From a virus, in IMG/VR virus record IMGVR_UViG_3300036944_001072, positions 1 to 21,555 of that record: DNA of 21,555 nucleotides, one strand, 5' to 3'. Below, one piece after another: positions 1 through 6,551 of this stretch (its first letter is position 1; the number at the start of each line of letters is the position of its first letter). The notes under the pieces were generated by a model. That model was not told where the DNA came from and searched no databases. It saw only the letters and a program-made list of their open reading frames with translations. The position numbers and the translations under genes are program-made.

Positions 1-350
1 CCCTTCCTGTCCTTGTCGTGCATATTATCGGCATGCGTTCCCAAGAATAGATGATCTGGATTCACGCAGGCTCGAACGTCGCAATGGTGGCAAATACACA
101 GTCCATCCGGAATTGGTCCCTTGTAGATTTCCCAACTCAAGCGGTGCGTGGATATGGTTTGACTGTTGAGCGAAATGTTTCCATAGCCGGTTTTCGTGAA
201 GATGGATCCGGTCCAGAGCCAACAACCGCCGTTAGTGTCAAACTCAATCCGGCTATGAAACCGATCAACTAAGGGTGTGACCCTAGCGCGCTGCCTAGCG
301 AGCATTTTTGCTCGGCTGGCCTCTGAGTGCTTAAATCCGACGCGAGGCAT
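1..350 (-). CDS. HNH endonuclease, 3' end beyond window edge
   Basis: Reading the minus strand from an ATG at 350-348 gives 116 complete codons open to the window edge, so the C-terminus is missing. Residues 5-16 ([12 protein letters not shown]) look like a NUMOD3-type DNA-binding motif. They are followed by [14 protein letters not shown] and GYG, and then an HNH core: [20 protein letters not shown] at about 85-104 and NMHDKD at about 109-114. This is the usual layout of phage HNH_3-type nucleases. The paired cysteines probably bind a structural zinc and the His/Asn residues form the beta-beta-alpha-metal active site. The ATG overlaps the TAA stop of the preceding gene by one base (TAATG), which supports this start. 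Such genes are either free-standing homing endonucleases or packaging-associated nucleases; its position at the end of the recombination operon does not decide between them. Confidence 0.85.
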   Translation of the reverse strand, partial: MPRVGFKHSEASRAKMLARQRARVTPLVDRFHSRIEFDTNGGCWLWTGSIFTKTGYGNISLNSQTISTHRLSWEIYKGPIPDGLCICHHCDVRACVNPDHLFLGTHADNMHDKDRK

Positions 351-790
351 TATACAAACTCTCCCAACATCATTCGGGCTTCCCGTTCCAGCGTTTCAGA
401 ATCCAGACCAGGGATAATTTGGGTGATTAGAAGCAGTTTGGCCTTGTCAAAGAATTGCTTGAACTCGACCTGACCCATTTTATCAAAGGCGATGGATTGA
501 GTGACCATCACCGTTTCGCCGTTCCGCTGGCGGACGGGATTGCAAAGTCCCAGCTTGAGTTTCATCCACTCGTGCAGATCCTCACCAGTCACGTTCTGGT
601 CGAGATTTTCCGCAACAAGGTCCAGCATTGACCAATAGAGGCGGTGTTGTTGAAGAGAGCGGGGTTGTGTGATTTTGACCTTTAGAGGCTTGTTGCTCGG
701 GTAAGCCTCTAGGCCGTTGCTATCGGTAGGCGCGACGGGGACCAAGAATGATCCCCTCCGCATCATCTGGATTGCGGGACGCTCGGCCAC
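350..790 (-). CDS. Phage DUF1367-like protein
   Basis: 146 aa from a GTG start, preceded by AGGTGA a few bases upstream. The body has QQHRLYW at about 47-53, an [15 protein letters not shown] stretch, and a C-terminal [20 protein letters not shown] segment followed by IIPGLD. This pattern (an HR-[YF]-W/F motif followed by SIAF.KM...EF...) matches what I recall of the DUF1367 family of prophage proteins, a NinB-like recombination-region family with no firmly known activity. It lies 4 bp downstream of the SSB-tip protein and is coupled to the HNH gene. A recombination or replication role is inferred only from the neighbours. An alternative is an unrelated phage protein with a similar C-terminus. 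Confidence 0.6.
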   Translation of the reverse strand: MAERPAIQMMRRGSFLVPVAPTDSNGLEAYPSNKPLKVKITQPRSLQQHRLYWSMLDLVAENLDQNVTGEDLHEWMKLKLGLCNPVRQRNGETVMVTQSIAFDKMGQVEFKQFFDKAKLLLITQIIPGLDSETLEREARMMLGEFV

Positions 791-794
791 ATCG

Positions 795-1058
795 TCACCT
801 CACCGACCACTGTGAAACGAACGGAATGTCCGTGTCATCATCGAACCCGGTCGATCCGCCACCGCCTCGCGGTTCTTCCTGCTTCTTCCGTGCAATCTCA
901 ATTTTGCCCGCAAGCATGGTCGCTGACTTCTGCCAGAACGCGACCCGATATTCGATCCCGTCCATCAGTGCGGTCCCCGTCCAGTCTGGGGCTTTGTCAT
1001 TCGTCTTTTTCTTGTCCTGAAAGACGGAGATGTCACCGTCTCGCTTTTCATACGCCAT
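795..1058 (-). CDS. Small putative ssDNA-binding protein with SSB-like acidic tip
   Basis: 87 aa with ATG at 1058 and an AAGGA ribosome-binding site about 9 bases upstream. The first 60 residues (EKRDGDISVFQDKKKTNDKA..DWTGTALMDGIEYRVAFWQK) resemble a group of small phage proteins of the form 'F.ND.K..HPD..G...I.G.EY..A.W', which look like minimal OB-fold proteins. The C-terminal third is low in structure, with a Gly-rich linker (GGGGSTG) followed by FDDDTDIPF. That is very close to the conserved acidic tip DDDIPF with which bacterial SSB recruits repair proteins. Unlike classical SSB, eight more residues follow the tip. It sits directly downstream of the ERF annealing gene. I infer an ssDNA-binding or recombination-mediator role; the fold assignment is tentative. 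Confidence 0.6.
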   Translation of the reverse strand: MAYEKRDGDISVFQDKKKTNDKAPDWTGTALMDGIEYRVAFWQKSATMLAGKIEIARKKQEEPRGGGGSTGFDDDTDIPFVSQWSVR

Positions 1059-1120
1059 TCGTCTTTTTCCTTATCGTCATTTCAGTGCCGGGCCATGCCT
1101 CATGCACGGCTCGGATAAAC

Positions 1121-1798
1121 TCAGCCAACGGCGGCGCGAAAGCCCTCGTCCATGTTGGCACCTGCCTCGTCGGCGTCGATTTCCTCCGCGCGGAGGTCGA
1201 TCATATCGCGGATGGAATCCAGCCAGGATTGCGGAAGATGCGCCGTGCGGGTGTCGAAATGCTCACGCCACGCAATCAGGTCAGCGGTTGACGCCTTGCC
1301 GATCTCGGCCTTGATGGTCACATCGTCGCCGTCCTTCTTGGCTTGGGCAGACGACTTCCGGCCCGTGCTGATGACAGGTTCCGATTTGGCAACCGCCTTC
1401 GGCTTGGCGGCAGTAGCGGCCTCGCCGTCATCATCGGCAGGCGAAACGCCCACAAATGCGGCCAAAGCGTACCGACGGGCATAGCTCGTGGCAGACCCGT
1501 AAGCCTGCGCATCGGCCTTCCCGAGAGGGATTGTCAATGAGCCTCGGACCCATTGACCGGACTTGTGGCAAAGCTGCGTGGTCATAGCCATACGGCCATC
1601 CACAAGTTCGCCCGGCGACTGAATGACGGACAGCCCGTTACTCGACAGGGCATCTCGACAGGCGTCCCAGACCCCCGCCAGATCGGCATACTTGGACCGG
1701 AAGTGTGGGTTCTCCCTCGTCTTCAGCGCGTTCTCAATTTGACCCTGCGCGATTGCAAGGGCGGTTGCCAGATCGGCGATATTTTCAGATTGTTCCAT
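1121..1798 (-). CDS. erf: ERF family single-strand annealing recombinase
   Basis: 225 aa. The N-terminal 125 residues form an ERF-type domain: ALAIAQGQIENALKTRENPHF, then RSKYADLAGVWDACRDAL, GLSVIQSPGEL and SATSYARRYALAAFVGVSPADDDG, where the last stretch matches the conserved end of ERF domains. ERF proteins anneal complementary single strands and help circularise or recombine phage genomes. The C-terminal 100 residues are charged and less conserved (Lys/Ala-rich linker, then a helical DLIAWREHFDTR region), as is common for ERF proteins. The start ATG is preceded by AGGTGAG and lies 3 bases after the TGA of the upstream membrane peptide. It pairs functionally with the SSB-tip protein downstream. 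Confidence 0.9.
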   Translation of the reverse strand: MEQSENIADLATALAIAQGQIENALKTRENPHFRSKYADLAGVWDACRDALSSNGLSVIQSPGELVDGRMAMTTQLCHKSGQWVRGSLTIPLGKADAQAYGSATSYARRYALAAFVGVSPADDDGEAATAAKPKAVAKSEPVISTGRKSSAQAKKDGDDVTIKAEIGKASTADLIAWREHFDTRTAHLPQSWLDSIRDMIDLRAEEIDADEAGANMDEGFRAAVG

Positions 1799-1801
1799 TT
1801 C

Positions 1802-1972
1802 TCACCTCACAGAAGCCAGGATCATCCCTGCGAAAAGCGAGGCCATCCCGGCACAAAACACGATTGATGCAATCAGCATCGGCCATCCAGACCAGACACG
1901 GCGAGGCATGAAATACATTCCGATGCCATCATTCCGCCGGAACGGTTCAAGATCGCGGGGTGACAGGTCCAT
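1802..1972 (-). CDS. Small membrane protein (56 aa)
   Basis: Not recognised. ATG at 1972-1970 overlaps the TGA of the preceding 24-aa gene (TGATG). Residues 1-28 are polar and charged (SPRDLEPFRRNDG), and residues 31-53 are one hydrophobic segment (PMLIASIVFCAGMASLFAGM), so a single-pass inner-membrane protein is likely. The gene ends 3 bases before the ERF start, and its last codons contain the AGGTGAG that acts as ribosome-binding site for ERF. Early-region membrane peptides of this kind can be superinfection-exclusion or host-takeover proteins, but nothing here shows a function. Confidence 0.65.
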   Translation of the reverse strand: MDLSPRDLEPFRRNDGIGMYFMPRRVWSGWPMLIASIVFCAGMASLFAGMILASVR

Positions 1973-2046
1973 CACCCGGCCACCGTCAGGACAACGGTCA
2001 GGGCGATAATCGCCGTCAAAGCGAGAGCGTCAAGGGCAAGCCTCAT
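1972..2046 (-). CDS. Tiny membrane peptide (24 aa)
   Basis: A 24-residue reading frame, MRLALDALALTAIIALTVVL followed by four more residues, is almost wholly a single hydrophobic helix. It is supported by perfect coupling at both ends: its ATG overlaps the upstream TGA (ATGA) and its own TGA overlaps the next ATG (TGATG). Without that context a peptide this short would not be called. No function is recognised. It may be a real membrane peptide or simply a coupling frame that lets ribosomes pass from one gene to the next. Confidence 0.5.
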   Translation of the reverse strand: MRLALDALALTAIIALTVVLTVAG

Positions 2047-2207
2047 GACAAGAACGCCTTCTCAATTGCACCATCCGCAATCATGCAGGCGGTAGCAATG
2101 CCAAACCCGGCAAACCCGCAGAGGAAAAAATGCGCTCCCGGCATCGTCACAACCACGGCTAAAAACAAAAACAACATGAACCAAAAAATGTGGTTTGCTT
2201 GCTTCAC
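2043..2207 (-). CDS. Small membrane protein (54 aa), GTG start
   Basis: 54 aa starting at GTG 2207-2205, which overlaps the TGA of the preceding gene (GTGA). Two hydrophobic stretches are visible, residues 7-22 (IFWFMLFLFLAVVVTM) and about 26-46 (HFFLCGFAGFGIATAC), separated by a Pro-Gly turn. This suggests a two-helix hairpin in the inner membrane with short polar ends. The TGA overlaps the ATG of the 24-aa peptide. Together with the next two genes it makes a run of three coupled membrane peptides. A holin-like topology is possible, but lysis genes are elsewhere and transcribed the other way, so I do not assign a lysis role. Confidence 0.6.
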   Translation of the reverse strand: MKQANHIFWFMLFLFLAVVVTMPGAHFFLCGFAGFGIATACMIADGAIEKAFLS

Positions 2208-2335
2208 GGTAGATCCTCCATTTCCTGCGCGGCTAGTGCCGCCTCAACGTCCTCATCGATCCAACCGGCAAGCCCGGCAGCGATGGCGTCAAGCGCCTCG
2301 GGCGTCATGGTGAAGTCGGGTTCGGGGTCAGTCAT
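2204..2335 (-). CDS. Small acidic protein (43 aa)
   Basis: 43 aa and strongly acidic: it begins MTDPEPDFTM and contains WIDEDVEAALAAQEMEDLP. It is probably a short helical protein. ATG at 2335 overlaps the upstream TGA (ATGA) and its own TGA overlaps the GTG of the next gene (GTGA). No family recognised. Acidic phage mini-proteins can be DNA mimics or adaptor proteins, but there is no direct evidence for that here. Confidence 0.6.
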   Translation of the reverse strand: MTDPEPDFTMTPEALDAIAAGLAGWIDEDVEAALAAQEMEDLP

Positions 2336-2496
2336 GGTTTGTTCCAATCAGGGTTAGGCGTGACGACATAGCCCATGCCTTTCATCATCTCGACGATTGC
2401 CCTAGCGCCAACGCTTGCGGTCCAATCAATGTCCATGCTGCAATCAATCGCGTCGGCAATGTCGTCCTCAAGGACGGTCCAGTCGTCGTCAGTCAC
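2332..2496 (-). CDS. Hypothetical acidic phage protein (54 aa)
   Basis: The GTG at 2496 is chosen rather than an in-frame ATG at 2523, because a strong ribosome-binding site (AGGGGG) lies 7-8 bases before it and it overlaps the upstream stop by only 8 bases. The protein starts MTDDDWTVLEDDIADAIDCS and ends GYVVTPNPDWNKP. It is acidic at the N-terminus with a likely amphipathic helix in the middle (ARAIVEMMKGMGY). No domain recognised. It is part of the leftward coupled operon. Confidence 0.6.
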   Translation of the reverse strand: MTDDDWTVLEDDIADAIDCSMDIDWTASVGARAIVEMMKGMGYVVTPNPDWNKP

Positions 2497-2800
2497 AGTT
2501 AATCCCCCTAATTGCGTCGTCAATCATCAGGGGCTCTGCCTGCGGATGACAGAAATAAGCAAGGCTCCACAACAGCTCTTTGACCATGTATTTAGGATCA
2601 ATTCCGTCAAGAATATCGTCGGTTATGATACGGCCGCCGGGAATGTAAGATTTGCGCTCGCCTCTGATGCCGGTCACTCCCATGTCAACAATGATGGGAT
2701 CAGTCGCCGGGCAATCGCGAGAAGCGGCCTCGCCAGGAACATATGTCCCGACAAGATCAACCTCTAACTCGATGGTGATGGTGCGGCGAACCTGGGTCAT
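2489..2800 (-). CDS. Hypothetical phage protein (103 aa)
   Basis: 103 aa; ATG at 2800 overlaps the TGA of the preceding gene (ATGA). The N-terminal part reads as alternating beta strands (RRTITIELEVDLVGTYVPG), followed by an Asp-rich middle and a C-terminal helical part (YMVKELLWSLAYFC). No known motif was recognised. The gene lies second in the leftward early operon. The predicted alpha+beta character, gene size and position fit an accessory early protein, but I give no function. Confidence 0.65.
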   Translation of the reverse strand: MTQVRRTITIELEVDLVGTYVPGEAASRDCPATDPIIVDMGVTGIRGERKSYIPGGRIITDDILDGIDPKYMVKELLWSLAYFCHPQAEPLMIDDAIRGINCD

Positions 2801-3141
2801 TCCGCACCCCCGATCTCAACCGCTGCGGCGTAGTGGACAATCCGCCCGGCATCCCACTCATTCAGGAAATATTGGTCGCCAATGATGTCCAGCACTTCGC
2901 TCGCCGGAAAATCCGCTTGAACGGTGCGGCTATACATGCGCCCCATGTCACCGACAACTTCGGTATATTCCATGATGGGCTCAAGGCGGAGGCGGTCATA
3001 AATGGCCTCAATCTCCTTCAGGCAAGCGCCCAACTTGCGGCCCGCTTCGATCAGGGCAATCTGATCCTCGGAGTAGAAATCAGCGTCGCCAGCTTCGGTG
3101 ATGGCAGCGTCAAGGCGTTGGGCGTTCGTGAGCGTCTTCAT
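2797..3141 (-). CDS. Hypothetical protein, first gene of leftward operon (114 aa)
   Basis: 114 aa from ATG 3141, with GAGGA ribosome-binding site about 5 bases upstream. The first half is helical (NAQRLDAAITEAG..., IALIEAGRKLGACLKEIEAIYDRLR), and the second half contains VVGDMGRMYSRTVQADFPAS and EVLDIIGDQYFLNEW. No family recognised. As the promoter-proximal gene of the leftward arm it is likely one of the earliest expressed products. The promoter must lie in 3142-3283, but I could not pick out a convincing minus-strand -35/-10 pair. Confidence 0.65.
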   Translation of the reverse strand: MKTLTNAQRLDAAITEAGDADFYSEDQIALIEAGRKLGACLKEIEAIYDRLRLEPIMEYTEVVGDMGRMYSRTVQADFPASEVLDIIGDQYFLNEWDAGRIVHYAAAVEIGGAE

Positions 3142-3283
3142 TTCGTCCTCGGGGTTCGCGTTGTTGTTGACCCGACCTTACTAGCGTCATCACCCATTGC
3201 AAGCGGAAAATGATAAGACCGCGCAACTTTTCTTGTTGACCTTTCCGCCCCCCGCATTAGGGTCAGTGACGAAAGGAGACAAC
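3142..3283. promoter_or_regulatory. Divergent early switch region
   Basis: 142 bases between the first leftward gene and the first rightward gene. The 9-mer TTGTTGACC occurs twice on the plus strand (3164-3172 and 3233-3241). Each copy is followed by a TAG[C/G]GTCA element (3182-3189 and 3258-3265). A small inverted repeat GTCAgTGAC covers about 3262-3270, between the -10 region and the first start codon. These repeats are candidate operators for the HTH protein encoded next door. No GANTC site (the CcrM/GcrA recognition motif) is present here. Confidence 0.55.
3236..3263 (+). promoter_or_regulatory. Candidate sigma70-type promoter of rightward early operon
   Basis: TTGACC at 3236-3241 and TAGGGT at 3258-3263 are separated by 16 bases, about 20 bases before the start codon of the HTH gene. 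The -35 box is good and the -10 box is weak, as is common in alphaproteobacteria. Only sequence resemblance supports this. A leader of roughly 15 bases would still include the GAAAGGAG ribosome-binding site. Confidence 0.4.
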
Positions 3284-3481
3284 ATGACCAAGCTCGAACA
3301 ATGGATGAGGACGCAGACCCCGAAGGTGACAGATCAGGCGCTTGCCGATCTGGTCGGCGCTACCCGGCCCACAATCAGCGGCATCAAGAAGGGACACACG
3401 ACCCCGACACTGGCAGTCGCCGTCCGGCTGATGGAAGCGACGGGGCTCAAGGCTAGTGATTTTTTGGCGGGTGCGGAATGA
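3284..3481 (+). CDS. Cro/CI-like HTH regulator
   Basis: 65 aa. The ATG at 3284 is preceded by GAAAGGAGACAAC, an almost ideal ribosome-binding site, so I prefer it to an upstream in-frame GTG/ATG that would place the promoter inside the gene. The protein is a single HTH_3/XRE domain: VTDQALADLVGATRPTIS at about 15-32, then GIKKGHTTPTLAVAVRLMEATGL, with no C-terminal oligomerisation or cleavage domain. This size and form match Cro-like repressors. It is the first gene of the rightward arm and its stop overlaps the helicase ATG (ATGA), so it probably regulates its own transcript and perhaps the divergent leftward promoter. No second, CI-like repressor is visible in the window. Confidence 0.85.
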   Translation: MTKLEQWMRTQTPKVTDQALADLVGATRPTISGIKKGHTTPTLAVAVRLMEATGLKASDFLAGAE

Positions 3482-4878
3482 GCCTCACTCCCTACGCGGA
3501 ATTGATTGCGCGGAAGGCGATTTCGTTCAAGCCGCAAGGGTTCATGGACATTCCAGAATTGAACCCGGAACTGAAGCCGCACCAGGACCATTGCGTCCGC
3601 TTTGCGCTTGATCAGGGATGCGCGGCACTGTTTCTTGATACCGGCCTTGGCAAGACTTTCTGCGCTCTGGAATGGGGCCGGGTGGTTATGGAAAAAACCG
3701 GCAGGCCCGTTCTCATGCTTGCGCCTCTCGCCGTGTCTCAACAACATGAGCGCGAGGCAAAGCGGTGGGGAATTGACGCCATCGCAATCCGTGAACCAGA
3801 GCAGATCACGACCCCACGCATCTATATCGTCAATTATGAACGCCTCGGAAAGTTTGACCCGTCCATCTTCTCCGGTGTCATTCTGGATGAATCATCGATC
3901 CTCAAGAGCTTCACCGGCGTGACAACCCGCGCGCTTATGGCAGCGTTTAAGGATACGCCATACCGGCTCTCATGCTCTGCCACGCCCGCACCTAATGACC
4001 ACATGGAACTAGGCCAACAGGCGCAATTCCTGGGGGTCATGGAAAGCACTGACATGTTGGCGCGGTGGTTCTTTGCCGATCAGGCAAACATGGGAAAATA
4101 CCGCATCAAGGGGCCGGGCGTCACTGACTTTTGGCGGTGGATGGCCTCATGGTCGCGGTGCGTGTCCAAGCCTTCCGACATTGGCTTTGATGACACTGGA
4201 TATGACCTACCACCGCTTGAGATGACCCGTCACGTTATCACGGCTGATAGGTCAATGGATGCCGGTGAGGACAAGTCAGGTCAAATGCGGCTTATCCGTA
4301 TCCCCGACATGTCCGCCACGTCGATCCATAAAGAGAAGCGGCTAACCGTTGACGGACGCGCGGATAAGATTGCCGAGCTGGTTGCGGCGGAACCTGACGA
4401 ACCGTGGATTATCTGGTGTGACACCGACTATGAAGCGGACGCTCTCACCGCTCGCATCCCTGGATCTCTGGAAGTGCGCGGCTCAATGTCGCCTGAGATT
4501 AAAGAGGAAAGGCTCTCGGCGTTCTCTCTTGGTCAGGCTCTCGTGCTGGTGACTAAGCCTTCAATCGCCGGGTATGGCCTTAACTGGCAACATTGCGCTC
4601 GCGTTGGGTTTGTCGGGCTCTCGTTCTCTTATGAAAGTTTCTATCAAGCTATCCGCCGTTGCTATCGGTTCGGACAATCGCGTCCGGTTCAGGTTCATGT
4701 CGCCTGCGCCGATACGGAGGAATCCATCTGGAATGTCGTCAACAGAAAATCAGGCGACCACGATGGGATGAAGGTTGCGATGACAAAAGCCATGCGCGAA
4801 GCTGTTGTCCACAATCGCGGATATGTCTCATATCAACCCACTGTGAAAGCGGCTTTGCCCGCATTTTTGAGGACCTAG
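3478..4878 (+). CDS. SNF2-type DEAD/DEAH helicase
   Basis: 466 aa superfamily 2 ATPase of SNF2 type, without accessory domains. Visible motifs: KPHQ near 34-36, motif I DTGLGKT (54-60), motif II DESS (136-139), motif III SATPAPND (167-174), motif V SIAGYGLNWQHC (about 362-373), and motif VI QAIRRCYRFGQ (390-400), which is the typical SNF2 'QA..R..R.GQ' signature. Such proteins use ATP to translocate on double-stranded DNA. Phages often carry one in the replication region, commonly next to a VRR-NUC nuclease; here a VRR-NUC gene follows three genes later. The gene is coupled to the HTH gene (ATGA) and the methyltransferase starts 1 base after its stop, which suggests the two work together. Confidence 0.92.
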   Translation: MSLTPYAELIARKAISFKPQGFMDIPELNPELKPHQDHCVRFALDQGCAALFLDTGLGKTFCALEWGRVVMEKTGRPVLMLAPLAVSQQHEREAKRWGIDAIAIREPEQITTPRIYIVNYERLGKFDPSIFSGVILDESSILKSFTGVTTRALMAAFKDTPYRLSCSATPAPNDHMELGQQAQFLGVMESTDMLARWFFADQANMGKYRIKGPGVTDFWRWMASWSRCVSKPSDIGFDDTGYDLPPLEMTRHVITADRSMDAGEDKSGQMRLIRIPDMSATSIHKEKRLTVDGRADKIAELVAAEPDEPWIIWCDTDYEADALTARIPGSLEVRGSMSPEIKEERLSAFSLGQALVLVTKPSIAGYGLNWQHCARVGFVGLSFSYESFYQAIRRCYRFGQSRPVQVHVACADTEESIWNVVNRKSGDHDGMKVAMTKAMREAVVHNRGYVSYQPTVKAALPAFLRT

Positions 4879-4879
4879 A

Positions 4880-5818
4880 ATGGACGTTATCAATCAGGAA
4901 GTGACTGAACGCTTTGCGGCTTACAACGCCGATTGCGTGGAGTTTGCAAAGACGATTCCCGACAACTCGATAGACTTTACCGTCTATTCCCCGCCGTTCT
5001 CTAACATCTATACCTATTCGGACAGCGAACGCGACATGGGCAATGTCGAAAGCGATGACGAGTTTTTCGAGAACTACCGTCACCTCATTCGGGAGAAGCT
5101 CCGCATCACGCGACCTGGGCGGCTCTCCGCCATCCACGTCAAAGACATTCCCTACTATCAAGGATCGTCTGAAAACGGGGACAGTGGCCTCCGCCCGTTT
5201 TCGGACCTCTGCACGGCGGCTCACCGGCTTGAGGGCTGGACGTTTCACTGCCGCATCACGATCTGGCGTGATCCCGTCCTTGAGCGCGGTAAGACGAACG
5301 CTCACGGCCTCCTTCGCAAGACCCGCCGATCTGATGCGAGTTTCTGCCGTGTCGGGATGCCTGAATATCTCCTGATTTTCCGCAAGTGGGCAAAGGAGGG
5401 TCAAGAGGACCTTGTGAGGCCGCTGGTCAATCCTGACTATCCTACCGAGTTGTGGCAACAGGAAGCCTCCCCGGTGTGGGATGGTGAAACGATCTGGAAC
5501 TATCAGCTGAACCAGTCCGGCAAGGGTGATTTTGACCTTCGCGCTACGGAAGTCCTCAACGTCAAATCGGCCAAGGATGAGGACGCAATCAAGCACCTTT
5601 GCCCGATGCCACTCAACATCACCCGACGGGCTCTGACGCTATGGTCTCAACCTGGGGACGTTGTGTTTTCACCGTTCATGGGCATCGGCTCCGAGGGATG
5701 GGAATCCATTCGTGCCGGGCGCAAGTTTATCGGCACCGAACTGAACCAGACATACTATCGGCAGGCCGTGAAAAATCTTCACGAGGCCGGTGGTCCTGTC
5801 GCGGATCTGTTCTCATGA
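4880..5818 (+). CDS. DNA methyltransferase, beta-class, SPPF motif
   Basis: 312 aa amino-methyltransferase. The catalytic motif IV is SPPF (37-40, in VYSPPFSNIY) and comes before the cofactor-binding motif I, FSPFMGIGSEG (263-273), with KHLCPMPL (239-246) as motif X. This permuted order is the beta-class arrangement, as in PvuII, CcrM and many phage enzymes. SPPF/SPPY is more usual in N4-cytosine enzymes and DPPY in N6-adenine enzymes, so N4-cytosine is more likely, though not proven. The segment of about 95-235 would hold the target-recognition region. The start is 1 base after the helicase stop. It is clearly not CcrM-like in motif IV, although GcrA homologues lie downstream. It may protect the phage from restriction or mark its genome. 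Confidence 0.9.
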   Translation: MDVINQEVTERFAAYNADCVEFAKTIPDNSIDFTVYSPPFSNIYTYSDSERDMGNVESDDEFFENYRHLIREKLRITRPGRLSAIHVKDIPYYQGSSENGDSGLRPFSDLCTAAHRLEGWTFHCRITIWRDPVLERGKTNAHGLLRKTRRSDASFCRVGMPEYLLIFRKWAKEGQEDLVRPLVNPDYPTELWQQEASPVWDGETIWNYQLNQSGKGDFDLRATEVLNVKSAKDEDAIKHLCPMPLNITRRALTLWSQPGDVVFSPFMGIGSEGWESIRAGRKFIGTELNQTYYRQAVKNLHEAGGPVADLFS

Positions 5819-5982
5819 ACCTCACCGCAATCATCTTCCCCCGTCGTCACGCTCTCACCCAATGGCAATCCGCAAAGGCACGCTATGAGGCCGCTGTGAG
5901 GGCAAGGGACACACGCGGACAACATGGGGCATGGGAGGCCCTGCGTAGGGCAACTGTGCGGAAATTGAAGGTGGGGGCGTGA
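5815..5982 (+). CDS. Small basic protein between two methyltransferases (55 aa)
   Basis: 55 aa; ATG at 5815 overlaps the TGA of the methyltransferase gene (ATGA) and its own stop overlaps the GTG of the next gene (GTGA). The sequence is Arg/Lys-rich and helical (QWQSAKARYEAAVRARDTRG, ending RKLKVGA), so it could bind nucleic acid or a protein partner. No family recognised. The tight coupling on both sides is the main reason for calling it. Confidence 0.65.
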   Translation: MNLTAIIFPRRHALTQWQSAKARYEAAVRARDTRGQHGAWEALRRATVRKLKVGA

Positions 5983-6551
5983 AGGTTCTCGTTGCGTGTG
6001 AATATTCCGGCACCGTGCGGGATGCATTTATCCGGGGGGGGCATGACGCAATGTCGTGTGATTTGCTGCCAACGGAAGTGCCCGGGCCGCACCATCAAGG
6101 AGATGTTTCGCCCTTACTGGATCAAGGGTGGGATCTGATGGTTGCTCATCCGCCTTGCACGCATCTGGCGGTCAGCGGCGCTAGGCATTTTGCTTCCAAG
6201 CAGGCAGCGGGGCTTCAACAGGAGGCTCTCGATTTTGTGCGGCTTCTGATGGATGCACCCATTGCCAGGATAGCCATTGAAAATCCCATTTCAATCATTT
6301 CCAGCCGCATCCGAAAGCCCGATCAGGTCATTCAGCCTTGGCAATTCGGACACGGCGAAACCAAGGCGACGTGCTTTTGGCTCAAGAACCTGCCAAAGCT
6401 AGTGCCAACTAATATCGTAGAAGGTCGGGAGCAGCGGGTTTTCAGAATGCCGCCTGGGCCTGACCGATGGAAAGAGCGCAGTCGAACCTTTGCCGGGATT
6501 GCGGAAGCAATGGCCGACCAATGGGGATCTGAATGGAGGCTGAGGGCGTGA
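5979..6551 (+). CDS. Small C5-cytosine-methyltransferase-like protein
   Basis: 190 aa from GTG 5979. The N-terminus resembles C5-MTase motif I (VLVACEYSGTVRDAF, then GGHDAMSCDL, where the acidic residue would bind the AdoMet ribose). HPPCTHLAVSG (57-67) supplies the PC dipeptide of motif IV with the potential catalytic Cys60. AIENPIS (99-105) corresponds to the ENV-type motif VI. The protein is about half the length of classical m5C enzymes and has no recognisable target-recognition domain, yet is of a size seen often in phages. Whether it methylates cytosine, acts on another base or nucleotide, or needs a partner for specificity cannot be said. It sits between the SPPF methyltransferase and the nuclease in one coupled operon. 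Confidence 0.75.
   Translation: MKVLVACEYSGTVRDAFIRGGHDAMSCDLLPTEVPGPHHQGDVSPLLDQGWDLMVAHPPCTHLAVSGARHFASKQAAGLQQEALDFVRLLMDAPIARIAIENPISIISSRIRKPDQVIQPWQFGHGETKATCFWLKNLPKLVPTNIVEGREQRVFRMPPGPDRWKERSRTFAGIAEAMADQWGSEWRLRA

Noticed and set aside
812-1291. Plus-strand open frame of 159 codons
   Set aside because: Antisense to the SSB-tip and ERF genes; Arg/Cys/Ser-rich shadow translation.
3197-3283. Longer N-terminus for the HTH protein
   Set aside because: It would include the promoter-like boxes and ignore the strong GAAAGGAG site before ATG 3284; the HTH domain needs no extension.
4739-5596. 285-codon minus-strand open frame
   Set aside because: Antisense to the clearly identified SPPF methyltransferase and helicase end; no recognisable motifs.
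4880-5818. CcrM (GANTC methyltransferase)
   Set aside because: Context with GcrA is tempting, but motif IV is SPPF rather than DPPY and the C-terminal CcrM extension is absent.
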